Shown: in pieces, positions 46,484-57,312 of the stretch | Position numbering within the stretch: position 1 is the stretch's first letter | How the letters are laid out: every line of letters starts with the position of its first letter | Source: Corinectria fuckeliana | Taxonomy: Eukaryota; Ascomycota; Sordariomycetes; Hypocreales; Nectriaceae | Length of the DNA stretch: 64,000 nt | Direction of reading: 5' to 3' | Assembly: GCA_019137255.1 (NCBI GenBank) | Contig: WPDH01000261.1 | Span: 186,001-250,000 of the forward strand | Made by a program: the position numbers and the translations under genes | Notes under the pieces: generated by a model | Databases searched by the model: none | The model's input: only the letters and a program-made list of their open reading frames with translations | Told to the model about the DNA's origin: nothing

Positions 46484-47292
46484 CTATTGCTTCGCCTCGC
46501 TCTGCTCGGGGATGAAGGGCTTGCCGTCACCAGGGCCAATGCGCACGTCAGAGAAGATCTGCGTCGGTCGCAGCTCAACGGGAGTGACGTTCTTGGGCTG
46601 GTCGGGGATCTTCTTCTCGAGTTTCTGCCAGAGAGGGTCAGTCCCGTAGGGTTCCGTGCCAGGCCTGGAGGGATCGGACGGCGACGTACCAGGTTCTCGT
46701 AGACGCACTTGTTGAGCTTCCACTCGGCGGGGCGGCACTGCCACAGCTGGTGATTCCGGTCGTCGAGGCATTCCCAGTGTTTGCGGAACTCGGCGAGGCA
46801 GTGGGTGTTGATGTCCTTGATGCTGTTGGGATCCGGATCGGGTCAGCGGATGTCCACCATTGTCCAAAGAAGTAAGCAGCATAATAGCAAGGGAAGTCCA
46901 ATATGTGAAAATTCATTCTAGTCAAACGTACACGCTAGAGGCACATCGGGTGACTCGTCGGCCCTCCTTCAAGCACTCAAACTCTCCTCGGCCAGGGTTC
47001 TCGTTCTTGCACTGCATGTAATCATCGTTGTAGTCGCGGCATCGAGCGCCGATGAAGAAGGATGCCGAGAGCAGAGGCGCCGAGCTGGCACCGATCTCCT
47101 TGACAGCCGGGATACCCTCAGGGAGAGGAGTGGTGTCAATGAGCACCTGCTGGTTGAACCTGGGCCAGAGGGTTAGCCATTTGTTTTTCCCGCCATCTCC
47201 GGGCGGCCCAATTGCCCTCGACCGGAGGAGCTGGGGCGATTCGGCGGGTCGGAAATCGGTGGGGAGACGTACTGAGCTCTTCGGGAGGCCAT
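46484..47292 (-). CDS. NADH:ubiquinone oxidoreductase subunit NDUFA8 (PGIV, 20.8 kDa)
   Basis: Accessory subunit of mitochondrial complex I on the intermembrane-space side. Four exons: 47292-47273 (20 nt), 47159-46932, 46822-46690 and 46624-46484, total 173 residues. Two twin CX9C pairs are intact: C-RDYNDDYMQ-C with C-LKEGRRVTR-C, and C-LAEFRKHWE-C with C-RPAEWKLNK-C, as needed for Mia40-dependent import. The first exon encodes only MASRRA plus part of a Gln codon and is easy to miss. It is head-to-head with NUP57, 460 bp apart. Confidence 0.93.
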
Positions 47293-47752
47293 GGTGCTGG
47301 TGTTGCGCTGCTGGACGACGAGGTTGAGGTGATTCGAGAGGCGGGAGTTGGAAGGTGAGGTCGCTCGGCTAGGATTTGATGTCGGAATTGGTTCGCTGTG
47401 ATTGGCCGGCCGGTGGGGCGAGGCTGCGAGGTAGGCCACGGCTGGGCTAGGTGCGCCAAGCTATGTTTTCGCGTTCCAGCTCCAATAATTTTGAGGCACC
47501 AACAAACAAAGCGCCCTCCGACCGATCTTCAGCCTTGCAACGACGACGTCTTGAGCAGAGCCTAGCCCTTTTGTCTTTTAAAAAAAAAAAGCATCGGAAA
47601 ATTGGCGCGAAACTCATCACGACCGACCCAGAGCAACATTCCTCTTGCGACTCAGCTGCGCTCCAGCTGTCAGCTCAAGCTCATCTCGAGCTGGGACTAA
47701 CCTCCGTCAACATCCCGATCTCGGATTTTGCGACACAACCACAGCCGTCGCC
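47293..47752. promoter_or_regulatory. Divergent promoter NDUFA8 / NUP57
   Basis: Shared 460-bp head-to-head region containing an A-run at about 47580-47590. No specific site assigned. Confidence 0.45.
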
Positions 47753-48882
47753 ATGTCACTCTTCGGCCAGGCGAAGCCCTCGCTCTTTGGGCAATCCCAG
47801 CCTGCGCAAACTCCTCAACCGGTACCGCCGCCGACGTTTTCGTATCATCAGCCTCAGCCTCTAAATGGACAGCAGCAGCAGGGAAACACACTCGGCGCCT
47901 CCATGCTCGGCCAACAACAACAGACCCAGCAGATGCCTGCCCTGTCCCAGTCACAGGCGCAGCTGTCCAACTCACTATGGCAGCCCGGCAAGGAAACGCC
48001 TCGTATGTCGTCTCTCGATGCTCGCGGGCAGCTGTGGACGCCACGACACTAACTGTTACTCCCAGACCAGAAGCCTATCCTCGAGCAGATGAAGCTGGTG
48101 ACCGAGAAGTGGGATCCCGCGAACCCCAACTGCGTCTTCAAGCACTACTTCTACAACAAAGTCGACGAATCTCACGTCCCCTTCTACAAGCCCCAAGCTC
48201 ACGAGGATCCACGGGAGTGGGAGGAAGCCTTGCAGAATAAGCCCGCGCCGGGTTTCATGCCCGTGCTTTGCTCCGGATACGCGGGCGTCGCCGACCGCCT
48301 CAAGACGCAAAAGCGAGCCGTGTCCGAATTCAACACTCGATTGCACCAGATCAATGGCAGCCTCGACGCCATCCTACAGCGCCACGAGCTCGAGACCGAG
48401 GTGAGGGCCGTGGCTGCGCGGAGACGACAGACGACCATCAGCGAGCGGTGCCTCGCGCTGGCCGCCCGAGTCCAGGTCCTGCGGAATCGGGGCTACGCGC
48501 TGAGCGGAGACGAGGACGACTTGAACAGCCGGCTGCAGACCCTCGAGAGGGAGGTGCAGGATCCTGCCGTCGGTGCGCGAGAGGAGGAGCTGTGGAGCAG
48601 ACTCATTGTTCTGCGGGGGTACGCGGACCAGCTGAATAAAGAGATGGACAAGCCCGCGGGAGGAGATGGAGAGGCCTTGGACGCAGAGACGGAAGTCAAG
48701 GCGAAGAGGGTAAGTCGGTGTGCTTGGTCTGACAAGAATGCATGAAACTAACAACAGACGTTATATAGGTATTGGAAGATTACGAGAAGCAGCTTCAGCA
48801 CCTGAAGAAGGAGCTGGAGGCTTTGGCTGTCGATTACATGGAGTGGGAAAAGAGCAGAAACCCTCACTCGCGGTCGAGGTAA
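47753..48882 (+). CDS. NUP57: FG nucleoporin Nup57 (Nup54 family)
   Basis: Central-channel nucleoporin that assembles with Nsp1 and Nup49. Exons 47753-48002, 48066-48709 and 48769-48882 give 335 residues. The N-terminus begins MSLFGQAKPSLFGQSQ, FG-type but short, followed by a Gln/Pro-rich stretch to about 85. Then comes the conserved Nup54 segment (NPNCVFKHYFYNKV, PREWEEALQNKP, PGFMPVLCSGYAGVADRL) and a long alpha-helical coiled-coil region to the end, finishing with SRNPHSRSR. The FG part is shorter than in yeast. Intron 1 splits His (C|AC). The GTATGT/CCCAG and GTAAGT/ATATAG borders are standard. Confidence 0.9.
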
Positions 48883-49372
48883 TTGAGACTCGTAATGGGG
48901 GGCTAGTCAGCATTGGAGCTAAAAGAGGAGTACATGGACTGTTTCAAGGTTGTTAATTTTTGGTTGTATCATGAAAAGAATAGGAACAAGCGACTCCTGG
49001 CCGATCATTCTGGACAGTAAGCTGGGATAGAGCCATCCTTGGATGAACATTCAGGTGGCCAACGCGATGATAAACCAGCCGGAACTACCGTGTGTTTTTA
49101 TTGCACAATCCGCACGCTTTGATAGTGTATGTGTAGGGAGGAAGACCGAGCTGTATGGACCCATCCAAGCCGTATGATGGTACATATATGCGCCGTGAGC
49201 CGCCATCTACCAAGCCGCCCGTTCATATCGTACAAGGAGCGCCATCCTCCGAGGCCCACGGCGACAATATCCGTCACTGCCATTCACTCCCTCTGCCCTC
49301 TAGATCGATTCTAATCCATCCTGGTATTACTCGTAGTGGGGTGGTGGGCGGTGTATGCTAATCGTCAAACAT
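48883..49372. other. Convergent spacer NUP57 / TOM5
   Basis: Tail-to-tail spacer of 490 bp. Nothing further is seen. Confidence 0.5.
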
Positions 49373-49632
49373 CTAAAAGACCTTGCCGGCGAGGTCGATG
49401 GCGAAGGGGGCTGGCGGGCCAATTAGTGGCATCTGCTATCGGCGCATCGGTGGACATACAGAGGTACAGAAGGACAGCAGTGGCAACGGCCTGCTGGACG
49501 GTGAAGTTGGCCTCGCCCTCGAGGGCGCGGATCTCCTCCTGGGACTGCTGGGGGGGTGCGACTGCGAAGGGTGGTCAGCTTCCGGCGCTCAATGGCAGCG
49601 GATACTGGGGCCGACGTACATCCGCCGAACAT
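49373..49632 (-). CDS. TOM5: Mitochondrial import receptor subunit Tom5
   Basis: Tiny tail-anchored subunit of the outer-membrane TOM complex. Three exons, 49632-49620, 49561-49460 and 49410-49373, give 50 residues. The first exon encodes only MFGG plus one base. The product reads through APPQQSQEEIRALEGEANF, an acidic cytosolic helix, then TVQQAVATAVLLYL and the terminal SPFAIDLAGKVF, which form the single membrane helix and short tail of fungal Tom5. Both introns (57 and 49 nt) have GT/AG ends and all joins keep frame to a TAG stop. Recognition rests on size, topology and the TVQQAV...YLSPFAID pattern. Confidence 0.88.
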
Positions 49633-51249
49633 GTTGTCTGCTGGTGGTTTTGTTGGAAAAGGATAGTGGGAGGTTCCGGGTTGAGGAAGCAAGGGTTCTG
49701 GAGCTTCTGGCTTGGCTATGATGCTATCACGGATTCGAATTCAGTTGTGTCTAATAATGCTTAAAAAAATTGGCACATGCAATATCGCGCTCGAGCGCAC
49801 GGGCCACTGTAGCTGTCGACCCCAGAAGGCGCCTCGAGACCACTTCGGGCCGAGAATCCCGGAGGTGGGCGGAGCGTATCGATAAGAGAGAATTTCGTGG
49901 AAGGGATCGTGCATATTGCCAAGCATTGTAATAGTTTGTCCACTTCATGATTTTGCCGTATGAAGGCAATACTAAGAGCCGTGATTCCTGCTGCTAGGAG
50001 CACTTCGTGTCCTACTCTTCCCTTCTTTCTGTTCAAGATCCCATCTGTAATTATTTAAAGCACACTCAGTGACGTACGGGTCAAGCTACAAAGGGACTTG
50101 CAGTATACTCTTTGCGAATAATCAATAGTCCCAGGTAACACCCTAACCTTGCCAACACTTCGTTGCTTAGTAACAAGTCCCATTATCACCATGGCCCCGA
50201 GACAGGATCTTTGTCCGTAGCCGCGGCCTCTCCGTAGTTTCGCCTTGGGCTTTGACGAGAGGCGTCTTCCTTGCGTCGTGGGGGGTACACCTAGCGGAAT
50301 TGAAGCAATTTTAACATTTCGACAAGAACAAAAGATCCATTAATATGGCTGAAACCAAGTAGTTTACTATAAGAGACTTATCGGCTTACGAGACAGGCCA
50401 TCCCAAGAACGTTATGGAGCTTCCTAAAGAGAGGATTTAGGGCAAGACGCTCACTGAGACTGAGACTATCCGTAACTTTGAAGCCCGCCTTCGCGAGAAC
50501 ACGGGATTGAGAAGAGGGATGTTCTCACATGAATGCGCCACATCCACTGGTGGGTTTCATTCAAGGCGGCGGTGACGACAAGTGGATGCAGCTATGCTCC
50601 CGCGAGGAGGTCGTATACTACCTGCAGTTGCTCGTATCGATGACAGCAAGTCCCCCTTCGGTCTGGAGCGTAGCTGATTCCACTGCCTTCCAGCATACAG
50701 CGATCTTAGCATCTCCTGCATGTGCCCTCCAGTCGAGTATACGACTCTGCGTAAGAGATATAGAGACAGTAATCCAGATCGAGACGTGATACTGGTTCCA
50801 ATATCTAGCTAGGAGAGAAAACAATCGCGCTATTAGTTTCAGTTTCAGTTTTCTATTTCTGCATAATCATGCACGTAGAGGTAGATGCTACAGCTGTGCC
50901 TCTCTTTTTCAGGTTCCTTTTGGTTCAAGTTCATAGCTCATCATCATTGGTGCTTAGCAGCTTGAGAAGCTGGTACTCTTATCGTCTTGAAAGGAAATAG
51001 GGGCTTTGGAGGTACGCTCGCATAAAGATGAAATTTGATATCAAGACATTTGCTCTTTATGTGCTCAACGTTTTGTCTTAAAGTATCACGAGGACAGGGA
51101 TAAAAAGTCATAAACGTTACACCTAGGGTATCAATCCCCTGGTTCTATTTTGTTCGTTGATTGTCGTAAAACCTCGCAGTCATCTGCCTTCTATATACGC
51201 CCATGTTTTCATCCCTGCTACCCCTTGTTTTCGTTCTCCTTGCACAGCG
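49633..51249. other. Intergenic with a possible gene relic
   Basis: About 1.6 kb. From 50345 an ATG opens a frame (MAETK, stop, then FTIRDLSAYETGHPKNVMEL, stop, then LTETETIRNFEARLREN) that looks protein-like despite in-frame stops. It may be a decayed gene but could be chance. The rest, apart from SQT1 3' sequence at the right end, shows nothing. Confidence 0.3.
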
Positions 51250-52773
51250 TCACGCCTCAAAAACCAAGGACACACCATCATCACCCGCCGTCACCAACCG
51301 CTCGCCCGTCTCGCCCTGCACGAAGCCCAGAACACCTCCGCCTTCACCGTCACCACGATGGCCCTTCCACTCCTTGGTTAGGCCGGCCTCGACGGCGGTA
51401 GCAGCTGCGTTGGGATTGGTGGGACCGGCGCCGCGGATGTCCCATCGGCGCACGACGCCGTCCATGCCGCAGCTGGTCAGCAGCCACGAGTTGCGGACCC
51501 ACTCGACCTTGACGACCGAGTGCTCCTCGTGCGCGCCGGCGATGCGGCGACGGACGGCGAAGCGACGGGTCGCGTCGTAGATGACAATGGAGCCGTCGAC
51601 GGAGCCGGCGGCGAGGAGGGTTGTGGGAGGAGAGACGGAAGCGAGGGTGACAGAAAGCGATTCGACACTGTCGGCGCCCGTCTGTAGGGCGGCGAGGAGC
51701 TGGCCACCAGTGGTTGGGTCGGCGGTAGTCTTGCCTCCAGCCCCGCGGCTGCGACCCTGCGACTGAGCGGCACCCGAGGCGAGACGCGGGAGAGAGACGA
51801 TCCTGATGGCACCGGCGGCACCACCGACAGCGACAAAGGCGCCCTTGGGATCAACGGCGATAGAGTACAGTCCGCCCTCGACCTCGAAGCGCTGGTCCTC
51901 GCCGTTCATGCCGATAACAGTCTGGCCGTTGTCGCCCACAATGCCCTTGGCAGTAGCTTCGCCCCAAACATCCCAGACGTAGAGACTGCTGTCCTCGGAA
52001 ACGGTCGCCAGTAGCAGGCCATCGGGCGTCCAGGCACCCGCAGTGCAGGCGCCAGTGTGGAGGAAGTAGGACTGGACGATCTGGAGGGGGTTCGCAGAGT
52101 CGGAGGGATCGATGGTGTAGACCCAAACGGAGCCGTCGGAGGCGCCGAGCGCGATGGTGTTGGGGTTTGAGGGCGACGGGCAAGCAGCGATCCAGTTGAC
52201 CTCGGGGACCTCCTGGGCCTCGCCGACGAAGTCCATCTTGAGAGGCGAGCCGGGCTTCGTCGTGGCCTTCCACGCGCGTATCCTGCCGTCGAGGCCGCCG
52301 CTGACGAGGACTTCGCCGCTAGGGAGTGTCCAGGCGAGGGTGTTGATCGAGTCGGAGTGGCCGTCGAGGCTGAAGAGTGAGTCGAGCTGGGTGCTCTTGG
52401 GGCCCTCGGCGGCGGCGGGGTCACTGGCATAGCTGGCGGGCAGGACGGGGCGCGAAGGGGCAGCGGAGGTGTCGAAGACCCAACCAGCGCCGGGGGCGTC
52501 ATCTTCCTGGCCGGCGGAGCCACCAACGGCGATGAGGCTCGGGTGGACGGGGTGCTGGGCGATGGTGAAGAGGGAGTCTTGGGGGATGTCGAAGTAAGCG
52601 ATGGAGTCGTTCTCGAGGTTGAGTTCTTCATCTTCGTCATTGTCCGAATCCATGGCAAGGTCGTCGCCCTCGGGGATCTCCTCGGCGACCTCATCGGGGT
52701 CGAGCATGTCGTCAAGGTCTTCGACATCGTCGACCGGGGGGTCGCGAGGATCGCGGGGGTTGGAGGACGACAT
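51250..52773 (-). CDS. SQT1: WD40 protein Sqt1 (ribosomal protein uL16/Rpl10 chaperone)
   Basis: Dedicated chaperone of Rpl10 in 60S subunit assembly (AAMP in animals). Single exon, 507 residues from the ATG at 52773. Upstream in-frame codons to 52839 lack an ATG. The N-terminus is strongly acidic (VDDVEDLDDMLDPDEVAEE onward), as in the family. At least seven WD-type blades follow, for example LDGHSDSINTLAW...GGLDGRIRAWK, GASDGSVWVY, VSEDSSLYVWD, GGAAGAIRIV, AGSVDGSIVIYD, SCGMDGVVRRWD and the final AGDDGVSLVFEA. A Gly/Ser/Arg-rich insert near residues 335-355 interrupts the later blades. Cytoplasmic role is inferred from family. Confidence 0.88.
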   Translation of the reverse strand: MSSSNPRDPRDPPVDDVEDLDDMLDPDEVAEEIPEGDDLAMDSDNDEDEELNLENDSIAYFDIPQDSLFTIAQHPVHPSLIAVGGSAGQEDDAPGAGWVFDTSAAPSRPVLPASYASDPAAAEGPKSTQLDSLFSLDGHSDSINTLAWTLPSGEVLVSGGLDGRIRAWKATTKPGSPLKMDFVGEAQEVPEVNWIAACPSPSNPNTIALGASDGSVWVYTIDPSDSANPLQIVQSYFLHTGACTAGAWTPDGLLLATVSEDSSLYVWDVWGEATAKGIVGDNGQTVIGMNGEDQRFEVEGGLYSIAVDPKGAFVAVGGAAGAIRIVSLPRLASGAAQSQGRSRGAGGKTTADPTTGGQLLAALQTGADSVESLSVTLASVSPPTTLLAAGSVDGSIVIYDATRRFAVRRRIAGAHEEHSVVKVEWVRNSWLLTSCGMDGVVRRWDIRGAGPTNPNAAATAVEAGLTKEWKGHRGDGEGGGVLGFVQGETGERLVTAGDDGVSLVFEA

Positions 52774-53476
52774 GATGGCGGGGTAGTTTGCCGAGTAGCT
52801 CGAGAGGAGGTGAGATGGGCGGGGAGCGAGCTCCGGCAAGAAAGAGGGAGCAGTGAAGACTCGGCAGTCAGTCCGCCGTGGTCGTGGGCTGCAGGGTATT
52901 TATTGTCTGGTGTCTGCTGCTGTTGCTTGATAAGCAGTCGTCGGGTGGTGTTTTTTTCCAGCTGGTTGTTGATGGACAAGGAATTTTTTCGAAACTGCGG
53001 GGTGGCGGTGACATAATGCGGGACTCAAGAGACCGCCCATTTGGACTAAGCATGCCCCTTCGGACACCTTCGGACTACCCATAGCACTGAACGACCGGCC
53101 ATTATGCGTCGGCATGTCGATAGGTAAGTCGACAATCTCAAGATAAAGAGAGGGAGAGAAAAGGCTCACGCCGTTTAGTTTATACAAATAATGCTTTCAA
53201 AATCATGAATCGGAAATCGGCTATTGATTGCAGGAAGTGTGCTTGAAAGGCTACCAGAGAACTCCTTGGTATCAACAACTCCTCGCAGAAGAAATGAATT
53301 ACAATTTGAAGCCAGTTTACATTGAGTGTTTTTGTGCCATTGTTTCTAGTGGTATATTTGTTGTCTTTGGCAGCATTTGTCGCTGATCTCGCTCAGTCTC
53401 TTTCTTGTACGTTTCTCTTTCAGGCGCTGCAACTTCTCCCCTCCATAGCCACCAACCCCCCTTGTTCATATCACTG
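52774..53476. other. Intergenic upstream of SQT1
   Basis: SQT1 promoter side on the left and 3' region of the next minus-strand gene on the right. Nothing else is recognised. Confidence 0.5.
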
Positions 53477-54418
53477 TCACGACCGCGGCGCATCGTTTCT
53501 CTCGTTTGAAGATGGCGCATCTGCCTTACTCAACCCCGCTGTGCCAAACTCCGGCGATGGCATTGTCTCCGTGTCAGCTGTCTTTGGCAGGTCTCCTGGA
53601 AGCTCAACGAAGACTGCGGGAGTCGGTAGTTCCTGCGGTGGCGCCTGTTGCGACCCATATAGCTCGCCCACCATAGCGTCTGGCGATAGCTCCTTGGGAG
53701 CGTCGGTGTTTGTCGAGGCTGCCGCGAGACGGTGCTTGTGCCGACGGAACCAGAAGAAGAAGCCAATGAGGGCTGCAATGGCCAGCACGGGTATCACGAC
53801 GGCGATGGCGACTATGGCTCCCGTCGCTAGGCCTCCTGAGTCCCCATCGTCGACTGAATTTGTGGTTGCTGCTATGCCTCGCGATTGCGTCGTGGTCGAA
53901 GTCGCGGTCGAGGGAAGGTCGCTCGATTCGTAAACCATGCGCAACCCGTAGGCGTTGATGCCGTCAAGGCCGGACATGGTGACGGCCTCGGTCATGGTGC
54001 TCGTGGAGCTGCCATTCATCGACGTGGACGTGACCAGCAACACCGTCCTTTGCGAGCCAGCGCTCCATGTGCAGAACATGCTCTCCCACGCGTCCGACAG
54101 CCCCTCCGGGTGGGGCACGCAGGTCAGGGCCAAGCTACCGCGCGTCGGGCAGCATGTGATGGTGTAGGCAGTGGCATCGCTGCCGTCGGAGCGGGTGCAC
54201 GACGACGGCGCCGCGTAGCCCGAGGGACAATCGTACCCGGGGGAGTAGTAGGCCGAAGGCGCCGGATCGAAGCCGTGAGGGAGGCATGATGTCGCCAGGT
54301 CGAGGCCGACGACGGCTTCGCTGGAGACGTCGGAACAGGCGGGTGCCGGGGTGTATGTGGCGGGGATGGTTCCCACGAAGCTGATGTTGCCGCTGGTGAT
54401 GGAGGTCATGGCGGCCAT
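53477..54418 (-). CDS. Ser/Thr-rich single-pass membrane protein
   Basis: Single exon, 313 residues. The putative ectodomain (1-195) has several Cys (PACSDV, TSCLPHG, YDCPSGY, SCTRSD, TCCPTRG, LTCVPHP, MFCTWS) and sequons such as NGSS, followed by a Thr/Ser stretch. One transmembrane helix lies at about 200-222 (ATGAIVAIAVVIPVLAIAAL), then a basic FRRHKHR stop-transfer and a disordered cytoplasmic tail with Pro-rich and acidic patches. The layout matches the large class of fungal Mid2/WSC-like surface sensors or receptors, but no named domain is recognised and there is no classical signal peptide after the ATG. Function unknown. Confidence 0.75.
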   Translation of the reverse strand: MAAMTSITSGNISFVGTIPATYTPAPACSDVSSEAVVGLDLATSCLPHGFDPAPSAYYSPGYDCPSGYAAPSSCTRSDGSDATAYTITCCPTRGSLALTCVPHPEGLSDAWESMFCTWSAGSQRTVLLVTSTSMNGSSTSTMTEAVTMSGLDGINAYGLRMVYESSDLPSTATSTTTQSRGIAATTNSVDDGDSGGLATGAIVAIAVVIPVLAIAALIGFFFWFRRHKHRLAAASTNTDAPKELSPDAMVGELYGSQQAPPQELPTPAVFVELPGDLPKTADTETMPSPEFGTAGLSKADAPSSNERNDAPRS

Positions 54419-55926
54419 GTCTCGTCGTTCGTCCAGCCTGGTTTCTAGGCTGGCCTCTCCAATACTGGGACACTCGCACGCCCAGCTATATGCCCTATTT
54501 CCAGCTCTTCTCCTGAGTTTGGAAGGGAGTTTACTGGTAGTGTGGTTTCGCGGCGACTCAGACTCAACACCAACGATGCGTCGTACACATTAGTATGTCG
54601 CACTCAAGCAGTACCGTACCGCCCAGGACTTTTCGCGCTCTTAGAAATCCAGCAAAGACGAAGACGGAAATTTTGATTGAAACATTGTCAGCCTGCGCCT
54701 GATATGTCGTGGCAGATATACTAGAAGGACTAGAAGGATCCCCCCCCTGCCCGCAACGATGGCTCAGCCCTGGGGGCGGTATCCCTAGCGCAACAAGGTC
54801 TTATCCTAGAGACAGGCTAGTAGCAATAAGGGTTTAATGCTGACAGGCTTGGACTCGTTCGCAACGAGGCAGATTAGCCATAGCATGCCCCGAGATGCTC
54901 CATTTCATATGTCCTGTCATGAATGAAGCCCAGAGTCAGGTTCTTTTCAAGCAGCCTTCCTTTCAAAGGTCTTAAATCCCATCATCCAACTCGAGGCTTT
55001 TTCGAGTCGTCGATCGCACTGCTTCCACTTGCTTTCATCGTCTGTGAAAATAACTGGCCTAGTTGCATTGATTGTGATGTTTGAAAGTGCCTTGATATCT
55101 ACAAAGGAAAGGCGGCTTGAGGCCGGCTTTATCTGCTTAATTGAGCCTGGCCCCTTTAGTGGGACTTTTACCTAAGCGAGCCAATTAGGTCCGTTCTGAC
55201 CACGACATCGTCTTTCATACTTCGTACGACTATATCCCGTGAACCAGAATTGCAGCAACGCCTCCCAACACCCTGCGCCGTTACCCGCGCCACATCCCAA
55301 TGGCCGAGTCTCACCATCCCCTCGGCACTCGCAGTTACATATCGTCCTTGTACAACGAGCATTTCATCCAGACTTCAAGTGGGAGCTGCAGCGCAACGAC
55401 CTTTTCTCATGGCTCTGTGTATGCGACTGTCCACTCAAACGCAGCCCAGTTGTTAGCATCTACCAGACCAAGGAATGGGGTCAATGAGGGCTTAAGAGAC
55501 GCCTGGACAGCTGCAGTGCATGTCCTGTCCGTAACAATTCATTAGACTGCTGCGTGTCACACTGATACTGTATGATGTGCCCGTTTGAACCCGTCGTATA
55601 TGATTAATTACTCCCCAAAGCATCCTGTCATGGGGATTGAGTGTGGTGCTAGGCTGTGACCTTCATAACTAGTGGGCAAGTAAGATGTATGGATAAGACC
55701 ACTTCTGCATAAAGTAGGTGATCAATTCGACCAGCAAAAAAAGAAGGTCATCGTAGCGAAGCCTACTCTCAGTCGTAAAAGCTACATTAAGACACGAAAC
55801 GCCAGAGAATAAGCCGTGCCACAGCTACAGTCACGACGCCATAGGGTAGCGCCCACTGATTTCCCTTACCTCCAAGCAAAACGATCCGTATAATGCTATA
55901 AGCCAGCAACGCCCAGCAATCCTCAA
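54419..55926. other. Intergenic, no gene seen
   Basis: About 1.5 kb between two minus-strand genes. Short plus-strand frames near 55250-55545 overlap one another and have no splice support. Confidence 0.45.
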
Positions 55927-57312
55927 TCACCCCTCTAGCACCTCTACCCAGTTCTTCTCCGCCTTCTTTCTCCGCCACCGCTCCCCAGCCGCCGCCCTCA
56001 CCACCCTCTCCTCCTCGCCGACCTCCGCCGCTTGGCCGGCCATCTCCCGGATCTGGTGATTGATCCCCAGTACCAGCATCTTCTGCCATCCGCTGTGAAT
56101 CTTGCACCTCTTCCGCTCGCACATGCCTCGCACTTCGTCGGCCTCGCCGGCTGGGTCTCCTAGTTTTGATGACTTGAAGATGACCTCAGCCTCGGCAGAC
56201 TTGGCAAACGCCGCGAATGCGTCGCGCGCACTGATGGTGTCGAGCCGCTGGTCGTAGCCGCATATGTCTTCTCCGAAGAACCCGGCTGTGATGGCGGCGC
56301 GTCGGCGCTCCTGGGCGAGCTCGATAAGGGTAATCATCTTATGACACAGAAGTGTTTCCTCGGCCAGATGGAAACGTGCCATTGCCGCATTTTCGAGAAA
56401 ACCCTTTTCCTCTTCAGATATGAAATTTGACAGTTGATCATCGTCAGCTGTGATGGAGTCAGCGAGGCCGCACCAGGAGGTCCAATTTGGGCAGCAAGAC
56501 TTACTTGTTACAGCTGCATCTGTCCCCTTGAAAGCATCATCGGAAAATGGCGTTTTCACCAGCCTCCACGTCCCCGTCTCATCAGGTCCTGAAAGCCCGC
56601 TCCCCAAGAGTGCCATGAATTCCTCCTGAATCAGCTGGTCATTGAATCCACCCTTGCCTCTCGTCTTCGGCAGCCGCGCCACCATTCGTTCCCACCAGGT
56701 CTGCGCGTGTTCGTTTGAGCAGAACACGCTCTGGTTCGCCTGCGTTAAGCGGGCTGCCCTACGGCAGCCGCTCAACGCGCACGATTTTTTGTACAGCGTT
56801 GTGAGGTTTCCGCTCGTGCAGTTGGGGCAGATGAACTTCTCGATGAGTGACTCGCCAATGTCCTTATTGAGATGTATACACTCTCCATGAAACCAGTCTT
56901 CGCAGTTCTCGCAGAAAATCATCCACCTGTGGTCATCTGGGCCGCGACAGAGGCAATAGGGGCCGTTGTCTTCCTCGGCGTCTTCGTCTGAGCTCTCTTG
57001 GGGAGTGCCACCTGAATGCGAGAGCCTCGGCTTCTTGGATGGCATGGGACCACCGTTCCTTGGGCGCTTGGGCGCCTTCCTTACAGTCGCCGCGGTTCCC
57101 TTCTTCTTCGGGCCTGTATGCTGGTGGATGGCCATGTTGGAGGAGTCTGTGGATTGTGTTGGTGGATGAGACGGATGTTGTGAAGTCGGGTTGGGGATGT
57201 CAGAGGTTGGTTGGGGAGTGAAGTCGGTGCTTGTGTCTCTTTTGAACTCCTCCCCAGCGAGTTCAAAGCGAGGTTGGTCACCTGCTGCCGTTGTGGAAGC
57301 TGTTTGCTCCAT
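55927..57312 (-). CDS. PHD-finger protein, Spp1/CFP1-like COMPASS subunit
   Basis: Likely reader subunit of the Set1 H3K4 methyltransferase complex. The ATG at 57312 was used because codons further upstream have no ATG. A 57-nt segment (56504-56448, GTAAGT to TCACAG) is an in-frame intron, giving about 442 residues. A PHD finger lies at about 119-166 (YCLCRG, MIFCENCEDWFHGECI, FICPNC), followed by the second Cys-rich zinc segment typical of fungal Spp1 (CALSGCRRAA, VFCSNEHAQTWW) and a helical C-terminus with CGYDQRL and CERKRCKIHSGWQKM, the latter also seen in CFP1. The basic, Pro-rich N-terminus has a nuclear-localisation look (KKPRLS). Confidence 0.87.
   Translation of the reverse strand: MEQTASTTAAGDQPRFELAGEEFKRDTSTDFTPQPTSDIPNPTSQHPSHPPTQSTDSSNMAIHQHTGPKKKGTAATVRKAPKRPRNGGPMPSKKPRLSHSGGTPQESSDEDAEEDNGPYCLCRGPDDHRWMIFCENCEDWFHGECIHLNKDIGESLIEKFICPNCTSGNLTTLYKKSCALSGCRRAARLTQANQSVFCSNEHAQTWWERMVARLPKTRGKGGFNDQLIQEEFMALLGSGLSGPDETGTWRLVKTPFSDDAFKGTDAAVTSKSCCPNWTSWCGLADSITADDDQLSNFISEEEKGFLENAAMARFHLAEETLLCHKMITLIELAQERRRAAITAGFFGEDICGYDQRLDTISARDAFAAFAKSAEAEVIFKSSKLGDPAGEADEVRGMCERKRCKIHSGWQKMLVLGINHQIREMAGQAAEVGEEERVVRAAAGERWRRKKAEKNWVEVLEG

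Noticed and set aside
52774..52839. 22-codon upstream extension of SQT1
   Set aside because: Its first codon is TTG and it contains no ATG. The true start is the ATG at 52773.
51906..52979. 357-codon minus-strand frame overlapping SQT1
   Set aside because: Out of frame with the WD40 repeats and Ser/Thr/Pro-rich only through codon shadowing.
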